64,000 nucleotides of DNA from Streptomyces sp. HD (GTDB lineage Bacteria > Actinomycetota > Actinomycetes > Streptomycetales > Streptomycetaceae). Made by a program: the position numbers and the translations under genes. Positions 31,536 to 41,197 of the stretch are shown here, in pieces (positions within the stretch are counted from its first letter, which is position 1; each line of letters begins with the position of its first letter). A model generated the notes under the pieces. The model was not told where the DNA came from, made no database searches, and worked only from the letters and a program-made list of their open reading frames with translations. Where the stretch lies: the NCBI RefSeq assembly GCF_028369295.1, contig NZ_JAQMYP010000036.1:43450-107449 (forward strand), read 5' to 3'.

Positions 31536-33050
31536 TCAGCCCTCGCTGACGCCCAGCTTCTCCAGGATCAGCTCCTTGACGCGGGCGGCGTCGGCCTGAC
31601 CCCGGGTGGCCTTCATGACCGCGCCGACCAGGGCGCCGGCCGCGGCGACCTTGCCGGAACGGATCTTGTCGGCGATGCCCGGGTTGCCGGCGATGGCCTC
31701 GTCGACGGCGGTACCCAGGGCACCCTCGTCGGAGACGACCTTCAGACCGCGCTTGTCGACGACCTCGTCCGGGGTGCCCTCGCCCGCGAGAACGCCCTCG
31801 ATGACCTGGCGGGCCAGCTTGTCGTTGAGGTCGCCCTTCGAGACCAGCTCGGTGACGCGCGCGACCTGGGCGGGCGTGATGGCCAGCTCGTCCAGCGACT
31901 TGCCCGACTCGTTGGCGCTGCGGGCGAGTTCACCCATCCACCACTTGCGGGCGGCGGCCGCGTCGGCACCGGCGTCGATCGTGGCGACGATCAGGTCCAG
32001 CGCACCGGCGTTGAGGATCGCCTGCATGTCGGTGGCCGAGATGCCCCACTCCGCGAGGAGCCGGGTACGACGGGCCAGCGGCAGCTCGGGCAGCGCCGCC
32101 CGGATCTCCTCGACCCACTCGCGGGACGGGGCGACCGGGACGAGGTCCGGCTCGGGGAAGTACCGGTAGTCCTCGGCCTCTTCCTTCACTCGGCCCGAGG
32201 TCGTGGACCCCGTGTCCTCGTGGAAGTGCCGGGTCTCCTGGATGATCGTCCCGCCGCTGCTCAGCACGGCCGCGTGCCGCTGGATCTCGAAGCGGGCCGC
32301 GCGCTCCACGGACCGCAGCGAGTTGACGTTCTTCGTCTCCGAGCGCGTACCGAACTTCTCGGTGCCGTTCGGGCGCAGCGACAGGTTCACGTCGCAGCGC
32401 ATCTGGCCCATCTCCATCCGGGCCTCGGAGACGCCGAGCGCCCTGATGAGCTCGCGCAGCTCACGGACGTACGCCTTCGCCACCTCGGGGGCACGGTCGC
32501 CGGCGCCCTCGATCGGCTTGGTGACGATCTCGATGAGGGGGATGCCGGCGCGGTTGTAGTCGAGCAGCGAGTGCGAAGCGCCGTGGATACGGCCCGTCGC
32601 GCCGCCGACGTGCGTCGACTTGCCGGTGTCCTCCTCCATGTGGGCGCGCTCGATCTCCACACGGAAGGTCTCGCCGTCCTCCAGCTGCACGTCGAGGTAG
32701 CCGTTGAAGGCGATCGGCTCGTCGTACTGGGAGGTCTGGAAGTTCTTCGGCATGTCCGGATAGAAGTAGTTCTTCCGGGCGAAGCGGCACCACTCGGCGA
32801 TCTCGCAGTTCAGCGCGAGACCGATCTTGATCGCCGACTCGACGCCGGTCGCGTTGACGACCGGGAGCGCGCCGGGCAGGCCGAGGCAGGTGGGGCAGGT
32901 CTGCGTGTTGGCGTCCTGACCGAGCTCGGTCGAACAGCCGCAGAACATCTTGGTCTTGGTGCCGAGTTCGACATGGACCTCAAGGCCCATGACGGGGTCG
33001 TACGACGCCAACGCGTCCTCGTACGACACCAGGTCGGTCGTGGTGGTCAC
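31536..33050 (-). CDS. gatB: Asp-tRNA(Asn)/Glu-tRNA(Gln) amidotransferase subunit B
   Basis: 504 aa; the kinase/tRNA-binding subunit of GatCAB, which activates the misacylated Glu/Asp on the tRNA before amidation. Seen: VMGLEVHVELGTKTKMFCGC, CPTCLGLPGALPVVN (Zn Cys pairs), FARKNYFYPDMPKNFQTSQ, and the C-terminal tail domain (GALVGAVMKATRGQADAARV). Start GTG at 33050 with GAGGGAAG upstream. It follows the 79-aa membrane protein by 15 bases. The terminator at 31491-31521 closes the operon. Confidence 0.97.
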   Translation of the reverse strand: MTTTTDLVSYEDALASYDPVMGLEVHVELGTKTKMFCGCSTELGQDANTQTCPTCLGLPGALPVVNATGVESAIKIGLALNCEIAEWCRFARKNYFYPDMPKNFQTSQYDEPIAFNGYLDVQLEDGETFRVEIERAHMEEDTGKSTHVGGATGRIHGASHSLLDYNRAGIPLIEIVTKPIEGAGDRAPEVAKAYVRELRELIRALGVSEARMEMGQMRCDVNLSLRPNGTEKFGTRSETKNVNSLRSVERAARFEIQRHAAVLSSGGTIIQETRHFHEDTGSTTSGRVKEEAEDYRYFPEPDLVPVAPSREWVEEIRAALPELPLARRTRLLAEWGISATDMQAILNAGALDLIVATIDAGADAAAARKWWMGELARSANESGKSLDELAITPAQVARVTELVSKGDLNDKLARQVIEGVLAGEGTPDEVVDKRGLKVVSDEGALGTAVDEAIAGNPGIADKIRSGKVAAAGALVGAVMKATRGQADAARVKELILEKLGVSEG

Positions 33051-33065
33051 GGTGAAACTTCCCTC

Positions 33066-33301
33066 TCAGCCCAGCAGGACGTCGTCGTCGCCCAGCCGCT
33101 TCAGCTCGCGGTAGAGGATGGCGAGGCCGGTGACGATGGCGGCGGCGGACACGGCGGCGTCGATCAGGCGCAGCGTGTCACTCTCCACGCGGGCCTTCTT
33201 GGCCTGCTTGGCGACACTGACCGCACCGAACGCGGTGGTGGCCATGGACAGGTACAGACCGGACTTGGACTTCTTGAAGTCCTTGGCCTTCGACAGCTTG
33301 C

Positions 33302-33305
<4 letters not shown>
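33066..33305 (-). CDS. Small membrane protein embedded in the gat operon
   Basis: 79 aa: basic N-terminus SKLSKAKDFKKSKSGLYLSM, a possible membrane segment at about 17-33, a basic stretch and a clear second segment near 46-66 (LIDAAVSAAAIVTGLAILY), ending LGDDDVLLG. The GTG overlaps the gatA stop (GTGA), so it is translationally coupled, and gatB follows 15 bases later. I recall a like gene between gatA and gatB in other streptomycetes, but I know no function. A membrane tether or unrelated passenger are both possible. Confidence 0.82.
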
Positions 33306-34795
<1,490 letters not shown>

Positions 34796-34801
34796 GACTT
34801 C

Positions 34802-35098
34802 TTAGTCCTCCCCCAGGATCTGCGGCACCTTGAAACGCTGCTGCTCCTGGGCCGGGGCGCCGGAGAGCGCCTGCTCGGGGGTGAGCGACGGACGGACCTC
34901 GTCCACGCGCATGACGTTCGTCAGCGGGAGCGGGTGCGAGGTCGGCGGTACGTCTTGGTCGGCGACCTCGCTGACGCGGGCGACCGCGCCGATGATGTCG
35001 TCCAGCTGGCCGGCGAAGTGTTCAAGCTCTTCGGGCTTCAGCTCCAGACGCGCCAGCCGGGCGAGGTGGGCGACCTCCTCGCGCGTGATGCCAGGCAT
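34802..35098 (-). CDS. gatC: Asp-tRNA(Asn)/Glu-tRNA(Gln) amidotransferase subunit C
   Basis: 98 aa; the small subunit that wraps around and stabilises GatA. Begins MPGITREEVAHLARLARLEL and carries the extended PLTNVMRVDEVRPSLTPEQA segment seen in GatC. ATG at 35098 with AGAGGA seven bases upstream; a longer frame to 35170 is not supported. First gene of the gatC-gatA-small protein-gatB operon. Confidence 0.95.
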   Translation of the reverse strand: MPGITREEVAHLARLARLELKPEELEHFAGQLDDIIGAVARVSEVADQDVPPTSHPLPLTNVMRVDEVRPSLTPEQALSGAPAQEQQRFKVPQILGED

Positions 35099-35138
35099 GC
35101 AGCGATCCTCTGGGGTGAGAGTTTGTGGTTTGGGGCCA

Positions 35139-35144
35139 ATCCTA
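35139..35144 (-). promoter_or_regulatory. Predicted -10 box of the gat operon
   Basis: Minus-strand TAGGAT, an ideal Streptomyces -10, 40 bases before the gatC ATG, giving a leader of roughly 33 bases. A TTGCGC lies 20 bases further up, which is long spacing for a -35. The rest of the 205-base gap to the DUF4267 gene shows nothing else. Confidence 0.5.
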
Positions 35145-35303
35145 TGGGGCGGGGACGTGTGGCCGCGCAACGGTTTCCCGGCCCCGCGCCGGTCGGGCCC
35201 GGCCGGCGCTCACTCACCGACGCTGCCGGCCCCGGACCTCGCTCCTCGGGGGACATGTCGCGAACCCCCGGTGACGGTGTGGCGCAGAGCTGTTCGGAGT
35301 TGT

Positions 35304-35675
35304 TCAGGCGACGAAGAGCAGGGCGGCGCTGATGAGGACGACGGCCGCCGTGGCGAAGTGGATCCCGAAGGCCACGGCCTTCGTGCCGCCGTGCCGCAGC
35401 ACTATCAGTGTGTCGGAGAGCGGCACGATCGCCACGGCGAGCATGAACCACGCCTCGGCGCGGGCGCCGACGAAGAACAGCAGCGCCAGGCCCACCACGC
35501 CGAAGGTGCCGTCCCTCACGCCCTTGATCGAGAGATAGGCGCCGGCGTCGCCGTCCGGCCGGGCCGGGACGCCGTAGCCGGTGGCGGCGGAGCCGGGCTG
35601 GAACAGGAACCGGTACCCGAGGAACAGGCAGAACAGATTGAGCACGACGGCCAGGGTGTAGGCGGTCACGGTCAT
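35304..35675 (-). CDS. DUF4267-type small membrane protein
   Basis: 123 aa with four hydrophobic segments (about 3-22, 55-72, 75-92, 100-122) and the motif GYRFLFQPGSAATGYGVPAR typical of DUF4267 proteins; function unknown. GAGGAGT lies 7 bases before the ATG at 35675. It is divergent from a TetR gene across 88 bases carrying three copies of a CTAGC-based operator, so repression by that TetR is expected. Confidence 0.8.
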   Translation of the reverse strand: MTVTAYTLAVVLNLFCLFLGYRFLFQPGSAATGYGVPARPDGDAGAYLSIKGVRDGTFGVVGLALLFFVGARAEAWFMLAVAIVPLSDTLIVLRHGGTKAVAFGIHFATAAVVLISAALLFVA

Positions 35676-35690
35676 GGTCTTGACTCCTCG

Positions 35691-35753
35691 CTAGCAACGC
35701 TAGGGACGAGAGCGAAGCTAGCAGAGCGGCGACAAGATGGCTAGCACTGCTAG
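35691..35753. promoter_or_regulatory. TetR operator cluster between DUF4267 gene and tetR
   Basis: CTAGCACTGCTAG (35741-35753) is a perfect 13-base palindrome; CTAGCAACGCTAG (35691-35703) shares both CTAGC arms; CTAGCAGAGCG (from 35718) is a half-site. The TetR -10 is TAGAAT (35751-35756), overlapping the perfect palindrome, with GCGACA 16 bases upstream. The outer palindrome lies just ahead of the DUF4267 ribosome binding site. Confidence 0.7.
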
Positions 35754-35763
35754 AATTTCTGGC

Positions 35764-36351
35764 ATGTCGATCCAGACGCGCAAGGAGCGCGAACGAGCGG
35801 AACGCGAGCGGCTGATCGTCACGGCGGCCCGTGAGCTGGCGGAGGCCGAGGGCTGGGAGGCGGTCACCACGCGCCGCCTGGCGGCGGAGATCGAGTACAG
35901 CCAGCCCGTCCTCTACAGCCACTTCAAGGGCAAGGACGCGATCATGGCGGCGGTGGCGTTGCAGGGCTTCGCGGAGCTGGCCGCCGAGTTGCGTACGGCC
36001 CGGACGGCGGCCAAGGGCACGCGCGGGGCGCTTGCGGCGGTGGGCGAGGCCTACACGGCGTTCGCGCGGCGCCGACCGGCGCTGTACGACGCCATGTTCA
36101 CCCACCGCGTCGACCTGCCGTTCGCCACGTCCGAGTCCCCGGCGCCACTGCAGGAAGGCTTCGGCGAGCTACTGCATGCCGTCGAACCGATCGCGGCCGC
36201 GGGAGACGATCCTGGCCTGCTGACGGAGACGTACTGGGCGGGGCTGCACGGCCTCGTGACGCTGATGCGCAGCGGGCGACTGCCGGAGGGGGCGCACGAG
36301 CGGAGGCTGGAGCTGCTGACGGAGCACTTCAGCGCGGGGGCGCTTCGCTGA
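35764..36351 (+). CDS. TetR/AcrR-family regulator
   Basis: 195 aa. HTH region LAEAEGWEAVTTRRLAAEIE then YSQPVLYSHFKGKDAIMAAV; C-terminal TetR_C_33/WHG-like domain (ALAAVGEAYTAFARRRPALY, DAMFTHRVDLPF). ATG at 35764 (MSIQTRKERERAER) has no Shine-Dalgarno and follows a TAGAAT -10 by 7 bases, so a leaderless transcript is likely; an upstream ATG at 35737 would lie inside the operator region. Probably autoregulated and controlling the divergent DUF4267 gene. Confidence 0.9.
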   Translation: MSIQTRKERERAERERLIVTAARELAEAEGWEAVTTRRLAAEIEYSQPVLYSHFKGKDAIMAAVALQGFAELAAELRTARTAAKGTRGALAAVGEAYTAFARRRPALYDAMFTHRVDLPFATSESPAPLQEGFGELLHAVEPIAAAGDDPGLLTETYWAGLHGLVTLMRSGRLPEGAHERRLELLTEHFSAGALR

Positions 36352-36378
36352 TGGGGCCGCGATGGGGAGTGCCGCGAT

Positions 36379-36468
36379 GTGCCGTCTTTCGTCTGCAGGC
36401 CCGTCGTGGCGTGTCGCGCCCACGCGGCGGAGCCGCATATCGATACAGCCCCGCGCCCCCAAAGGGCG
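36379..36468 (+). repeat. Dispersed intergenic repeat, copy 1
   Basis: Shares with 60159-60240 the start TGCCGTCT, the central CGCGGCGGAGCCGCATAT and a final CCCCGCGCCCC...GCGC block. I recall this element as a frequent intergenic repeat in Streptomyces. It contains the hairpin GCGGC-GGA-GCCGC and occupies the gap between tetR and the convergent GGDEF-EAL gene, so it may act as a terminator. Confidence 0.65.
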
Positions 36469-36476
36469 CGTTGACG

Positions 36477-38711
36477 TTACTCGGCGGCGGGAAGAGCTGC
36501 CCTTGGGCGCTGCCAACCCCGTGATCCGCGCGCCCGCAGCCAGGCCGTCGTCTCTTCCGCGGGCATCGCCGCGGCCACCAGCCAGCCCTGCACTGCGTCG
36601 CAGCCGAGGTCGCGCAGCCGTTCCCACGTCTCGTCGTCCTCGACGCCTTCGGCGACCACCAGCAGCCCCAGCGAGTGCGCCAGATCCACCGTGCACCGCA
36701 CGATCTCCGCGTCCTCGGTGTCCACCGCGAGCCGCGCCACGAACGACCGGTCGATCTTCAGCTCGCTCACCGGCAGCCGTCTGAGGTGGACCAGTGAGGA
36801 GTACCCCGTCCCGAAGTCGTCCAGCGACATCTTCACGCCGTGCCCGGTGAGCCCGGCGAGTGTGTCGGCGGCCCGCTGCGGGTCCTCCAGGAGGACGTGT
36901 TCCGTTATCTCCAGCTGGAGGGCTCCGGCCGGAACCCCGTGCCGGGCGAGCCGCGCGGCGACCGAACCGGCGAACCCGGGAGTGTGGACATCGCGCGGCG
37001 AGACGTTGACGGCTACGGGCACGTACAGCCCCTGCGACCGCCACTGCGCGACCTGCCCGAGCGCCGTCTCCAGCACATACTCCGTCAGATGCGGCATCAG
37101 CCCCGACGACTCGGCGATCGCTATGAACTCGTCCGGCGGCACCTGCCCGCGTTCGGGATGCATCCAGCGGACCAGCGCCTCCAGCCCGGCCACCTGTCCG
37201 TCGAAGCGGACCTTCGGCTGGTAGTGCAGCTCCACCTCGTGCGCGTCGAGCGCCCGGCGCAGATCCCCCAGCAGACCCAGCCGGTCGGGGGTGTTGGAGT
37301 CCCGCTTCGACTCGTAGACCTCTACGCCCGTACGGTCCCGCTTCGCCTGGTACATCGCCACGTCCGCGCGCCGCAGCAGCCCCTCGGCGTCGAGCGCGTG
37401 GTCGGGGAAGACGGCTACGCCGGCGCTGGCCTCCAGGACCAGGGTGAGCCCGTCGAGGTCGAGCGGGGAGCTCAGGGCGGCGACGAGATTGCGGGCGACC
37501 CGGGTCGCGGACGTCGTGGAGTCGGCGACCGGCAGTAAGACGGCGAACTCGTCGCCGCCGAGCCGCGCGGCCTCCGCTCCGCGCGGCAGGGCGAGCCGCA
37601 GCCGGTCGGCTATCTGCAACAGCAACCGGTCACCGGCGAGATGACCGAGCGTGTCGTTGACCGATCGGAACCGGTCGAGGTCGATCAGCATCAGGGCGGA
37701 CCGGGCGCCGATGCGCTCGGCGTCGTCGAGCGCGGTCCAGATGCGCTCCAGCAGCCACTGCCGGTTGGGCAGCCCGGTCAGCGGGTCGCGCAGCTGCTCC
37801 TCGGCGCGGGCCCGGGCGATCCACAGGGTGGAGTCGAGGGCGATGAGCGGGATGGAGAACAGCGGCAGCAGCAGGGGCTTGGCGACGGCGACCACGCACA
37901 CCAGCGGCGCGATGCCGAGCAGCGCGACCGCGACCAGTCCCTGCCTGACCAGGGCGGTACGGGCGACGGTGGGCAGGCCGCCGCGCGGGGCGTGCAGATA
38001 CCAGAGCAGGACGCGCGTGACCACGAGATAGGCGGCGGCGACGAGCACCACGCCGGGGGCGGTGTAGAGCGTCCAGCTGTCGGGGTTCCAGGGGTGCTCG
38101 ACGGTCGGTACGCGGCCGAACGCGGCCAGCACGAGGGCCCCGGCGGCGATGCCGAGGATGTCCACCGCGCCGTGCAGCACGCCCTGCCGCCAGCGGTTGC
38201 GGCGGGCGATGCCGACCAGCACGACGACGGTGAGGCTGACCATCCCGGCGGGCACCCAGCCGTACAGCATCAGCACGGCGAGGGTGAGGGCGGCGCCGGA
38301 GCCGGTGCCGCCCCACCAGCGGGCGCGTCCGAGCGCGACCAGGTGGCCGACGATGACGCCGGTCAGCACGGCCAGCGACCAGCCGACCGTGCCGGACGGG
38401 AAGAGGGCGTGACTGCCGCTGAACGCCTGGTAGAAACCGGCTCCGAGGACGAACCCGGCCGCCGCGACGATCGATGCCGGCAGCGCGGGCCAGGACAGGT
38501 GCCGTTCATGCTCGGAGTCCGGCAGCCCGGCGGTGGGCTCGGCGCCGAGCTGCACGCCGGCGCGGCCGTCCGTCGCGGTGTGCTGCCCGGCGGCGCTCCC
38601 CGCGCCTCTTTCCGCCCGCGAACGCTCCGCGGTGCGCGCCACCCACTCCCGCCACGCGCCGGTGATCCGGCGCAGCCGTGAGTGGGGGGCGGCGCTCTCG
38701 GTCGGTTCCAT
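36477..38711 (-). CDS. rmdB: Membrane GGDEF-EAL protein, c-di-GMP turnover (RmdB-like)
   Basis: 744 aa from ATG 38711 (GAGAGGGA upstream). A disordered N-terminus (1-72) is followed by about seven membrane helices (78-298), GGDEF (305-460) and EAL (480-725). GGDEF motif RLGGDEF at 383-389 is intact but the I-site Arg/Asp are absent (Pro/Ala there). The EAL domain has a full set: GLEALVRW (E511), NVSPRD, LEITEHVLLED, SLDDFGTGYSS, ELKIDRSFV and VAEGVED. Phosphodiesterase activity is thus expected, possibly with cyclase activity. The symbol follows memory of S. coelicolor RmdB (SCO5495), also next to ligA. Affects development in that species. Confidence 0.85.
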   Translation of the reverse strand: MEPTESAAPHSRLRRITGAWREWVARTAERSRAERGAGSAAGQHTATDGRAGVQLGAEPTAGLPDSEHERHLSWPALPASIVAAAGFVLGAGFYQAFSGSHALFPSGTVGWSLAVLTGVIVGHLVALGRARWWGGTGSGAALTLAVLMLYGWVPAGMVSLTVVVLVGIARRNRWRQGVLHGAVDILGIAAGALVLAAFGRVPTVEHPWNPDSWTLYTAPGVVLVAAAYLVVTRVLLWYLHAPRGGLPTVARTALVRQGLVAVALLGIAPLVCVVAVAKPLLLPLFSIPLIALDSTLWIARARAEEQLRDPLTGLPNRQWLLERIWTALDDAERIGARSALMLIDLDRFRSVNDTLGHLAGDRLLLQIADRLRLALPRGAEAARLGGDEFAVLLPVADSTTSATRVARNLVAALSSPLDLDGLTLVLEASAGVAVFPDHALDAEGLLRRADVAMYQAKRDRTGVEVYESKRDSNTPDRLGLLGDLRRALDAHEVELHYQPKVRFDGQVAGLEALVRWMHPERGQVPPDEFIAIAESSGLMPHLTEYVLETALGQVAQWRSQGLYVPVAVNVSPRDVHTPGFAGSVAARLARHGVPAGALQLEITEHVLLEDPQRAADTLAGLTGHGVKMSLDDFGTGYSSLVHLRRLPVSELKIDRSFVARLAVDTEDAEIVRCTVDLAHSLGLLVVAEGVEDDETWERLRDLGCDAVQGWLVAAAMPAEETTAWLRARGSRGWQRPRAALPAAE

Positions 38712-38897
38712 TCCCGTCCCTCTCACAGCCGGCGGTGCCCACGCCACGCGGCCCGATGCCCGACAACAACCCTCAACGGCACCGCGTTGGAAAACCCTTC
38801 CCCTCGCTCTGCAAAGCCCTCTCAGAGCAAGGGGATGCCCCAACCGCAGCTGGGCACGGCAGGCGCACCCCTCAACAGTAGGCCGCAGAAGGCTTCC

Positions 38898-38926
38898 TCG
38901 GGCAACGGTCGCCGACGGTTGCCCGA
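38898..38926 (-). terminator. Probable ligA terminator
   Basis: TCGGGCAAC (38898-38906) and GTTGCCCGA (38918-38926) form a 9-bp perfect stem with GTCG/CGAC pairing inside, 58 bases beyond the ligA stop. The rest of the 272-base gap 38712-38983 shows no gene; it must hold the promoter of the GGDEF-EAL gene. Confidence 0.6.
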
Positions 38927-38983
38927 ATGCGCCCCAGCCACCCGTATGCATCTGGTATGCGCCGATCGGGGGGCCTTCAACCG

Positions 38984-41182
38984 CTACTCCTCTACGGGGA
39001 GGGCAACTTCGGCCGCCGCTTCGGGCCCGTCGTCAAGGAGGACTTTGAAGCCGTCCTCGTTCAGGACAGGCACCTTCAGCTGCATGGCCTTGTCGTACTT
39101 GGACCCTGGACTGTCGCCGACGACCACAAAAGATGTCTTCTTCGAAACGGAGCCGGTCACCTTCGCTCCGCGACTTTGCAGCGCCTCCTTGGCGCCGTCG
39201 CGGGTGAACTGCTCCAGCGTGCCGGTGACGACGACGGTAAGCCCTTCCAGCGGGCGCGGTCCCTCGTCCTCGCCGGTCGACTGCTCCTCCAGCGGAACCC
39301 CGGCGGCCTTCCACTTGCGGACGATCTCGCGGTGCCAGTCCTCGGCGAACCATTCCTTGAGCGCGGCGGCGATGATGGGACCGACACCGTCGGTCGCCGC
39401 CAGCTCCTCTTCGGTGGCCTGCTCGATACGGTCGACCGAGCGGAACTCACGCGCGAGGGCCTGGGCCGCCACCGGCCCGACGTGCCGGATGGACAGCCCG
39501 TTGAGGAACCGGGCCAGCGGGCGCTGCTTGGCCGCCTCGATGTGCTCCAGCAGCGCGAGGGTGTTCTTCTTCGGCTCGCCCTTCTGGTTCGCGAAGACCG
39601 TGACGACCTTCTCCTCGCCCGTCTTGGGGTCCCTCTTGGGCAGGCCGCTGTCCTGATCGAGGACGTAGGCCTTGATGGGCAGCAGCTTTTCCACCGTGAG
39701 ATCGAACAAGTCGCCCTCGTCGACCAGGGGCGGGTCGGCCGGTTCCAGCGGGCGGGTGAGCGCCGCGGCGGCCACGCCGCCGAAATGCTCGATGTCCAGG
39801 CACTCGCGGCCCGCGAGATAGGAGACGCGCTCTCTCAACTGAGCGGGGCAGGTACGGGCGTTGGGGCACCGGAGGTCGATGTCGCCCTCCTTCATGGGCC
39901 TGAGCGCCGTACCGCACTCGGGGCACTCGCTCGGCATGACGAACTCCCGCTCGGTGCCGTCGCGCAGGTCCACCACCGGGCCGAGGATCTCCGGGATGAC
40001 GTCCCCGGCCTTGCGGATCACCACGGTGTCACCGATCAGCACGCCCTTGGCCTTGACGACCTCCTGGTTGTGCAGGGTCGCGAACTCGACCTCACTGCCC
40101 GCGACCGTGACCGGCTCGACCTGGGCGTACGGCGTGACGCGGCCGGTGCGGCCGACGCCCACCTTGACGTCGATGAGCTTGGTGTTGACCTCTTCCGGCG
40201 CGTACTTGTAGGCGATCGCCCAGCGGGGCGCCCGGGCGGTGGAGCCGAGGCGGCCCTGGAGCCGGATCTCGTCCAGCTTGACGACGGCGCCGTCGATCTC
40301 GTGCTCGACGGAGTGGCGGTTCTCGCCGTCGTAATGGGCGATGAACTCCCGCACGCCGCCGAGGTCGTCCACGACCCGGTTGTGCCGCGAAGTGGGCAGG
40401 CCCCAGGTCTTGAGCAGGTCGTACGCCTCGGAGAGGCGGGTCATGCCCGTGAAGCCCTCCAGGGCGCCGATGCCGTGGACGACCATGTGCAGCGGGCGGG
40501 TCGCGGTGACGCGCGGGTCCTTCTGGCGCAGCGAACCGGCGGCGGCGTTGCGGGGGTTGGCGAAGGGCTTGTCCCCCGCGGCGACCAGGCGCTCGTTGAG
40601 TTCGAGGAACTTCTCCATCGGGAAGTAGACCTCGCCGCGGATCTCCACCAGGGCGGGGACCTCGTCGCCCTTGAGGCGGTCCGGGATCTCGGCGATCGTC
40701 CGGACGTTCGGAGTGATGTCCTCGCCGGTACGGCCGTCGCCGCGCGTGGCAGCGCGCGTGAGCCGGCCGTTCTCGTACGTCAGGTTGACGGCCAGACCGT
40801 CGACCTTCAGCTCGCACAGGAAGTGGTACTCCTGATCGCCCAGTTCCCGCGCGATCCGGTCGGCCCAGGCGGCGAGTTCGTCGTCGTTGAAGGTGTTGTC
40901 GAGCGACAGCATCCGCTGGCGGTGCTCGACCGCCGTGAACTCCGTCTCGTACGACCCCGCGACCTTCTGGGTGGGCGAGTCCGGCGTACGCAGCTCCGGG
41001 TACTCCTCCTCCAGCGCCTCCAGAGTCTTCAGCAGCTTGTCGAAATCCGCGTCGCTGACGACCGGAGCGTCCTTCACGTAGTACCGGAAGCGGTGCTCCT
41101 CGACCTGCTCCGCCAGCTGCGCGTGCTTTTCGCGGGCCTCGGCGGGCACCGCCGTCGTCTCCGCTTGCTTGTCGCCGGCCAC
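38984..41182 (-). CDS. ligA: NAD-dependent DNA ligase
   Basis: 732 aa; seals nicks using NAD. The adenylated Lys126 is in CELKVDGLA. Domain order: Ia NMN-binding (HRFRYYVKDAPVVSDADFDK), adenylation, OB fold, Zn finger (CPECG...RCPN...CPAQ), HhH (NGLSIRHVGPVAAQALAREF) and C-terminal BRCT (PLEGLTVVVTGTLEQFTRDG). A charged insertion near QDSGLPKRDPKTGEEK is usual for streptomycetes. Start GTG at 41182 with GGGAGGA seven bases upstream. Confidence 0.97.
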   Translation of the reverse strand: MAGDKQAETTAVPAEAREKHAQLAEQVEEHRFRYYVKDAPVVSDADFDKLLKTLEALEEEYPELRTPDSPTQKVAGSYETEFTAVEHRQRMLSLDNTFNDDELAAWADRIARELGDQEYHFLCELKVDGLAVNLTYENGRLTRAATRGDGRTGEDITPNVRTIAEIPDRLKGDEVPALVEIRGEVYFPMEKFLELNERLVAAGDKPFANPRNAAAGSLRQKDPRVTATRPLHMVVHGIGALEGFTGMTRLSEAYDLLKTWGLPTSRHNRVVDDLGGVREFIAHYDGENRHSVEHEIDGAVVKLDEIRLQGRLGSTARAPRWAIAYKYAPEEVNTKLIDVKVGVGRTGRVTPYAQVEPVTVAGSEVEFATLHNQEVVKAKGVLIGDTVVIRKAGDVIPEILGPVVDLRDGTEREFVMPSECPECGTALRPMKEGDIDLRCPNARTCPAQLRERVSYLAGRECLDIEHFGGVAAAALTRPLEPADPPLVDEGDLFDLTVEKLLPIKAYVLDQDSGLPKRDPKTGEEKVVTVFANQKGEPKKNTLALLEHIEAAKQRPLARFLNGLSIRHVGPVAAQALAREFRSVDRIEQATEEELAATDGVGPIIAAALKEWFAEDWHREIVRKWKAAGVPLEEQSTGEDEGPRPLEGLTVVVTGTLEQFTRDGAKEALQSRGAKVTGSVSKKTSFVVVGDSPGSKYDKAMQLKVPVLNEDGFKVLLDDGPEAAAEVALPVEE

Positions 41183-41197
41183 CGTGTTGTCCTCCCG

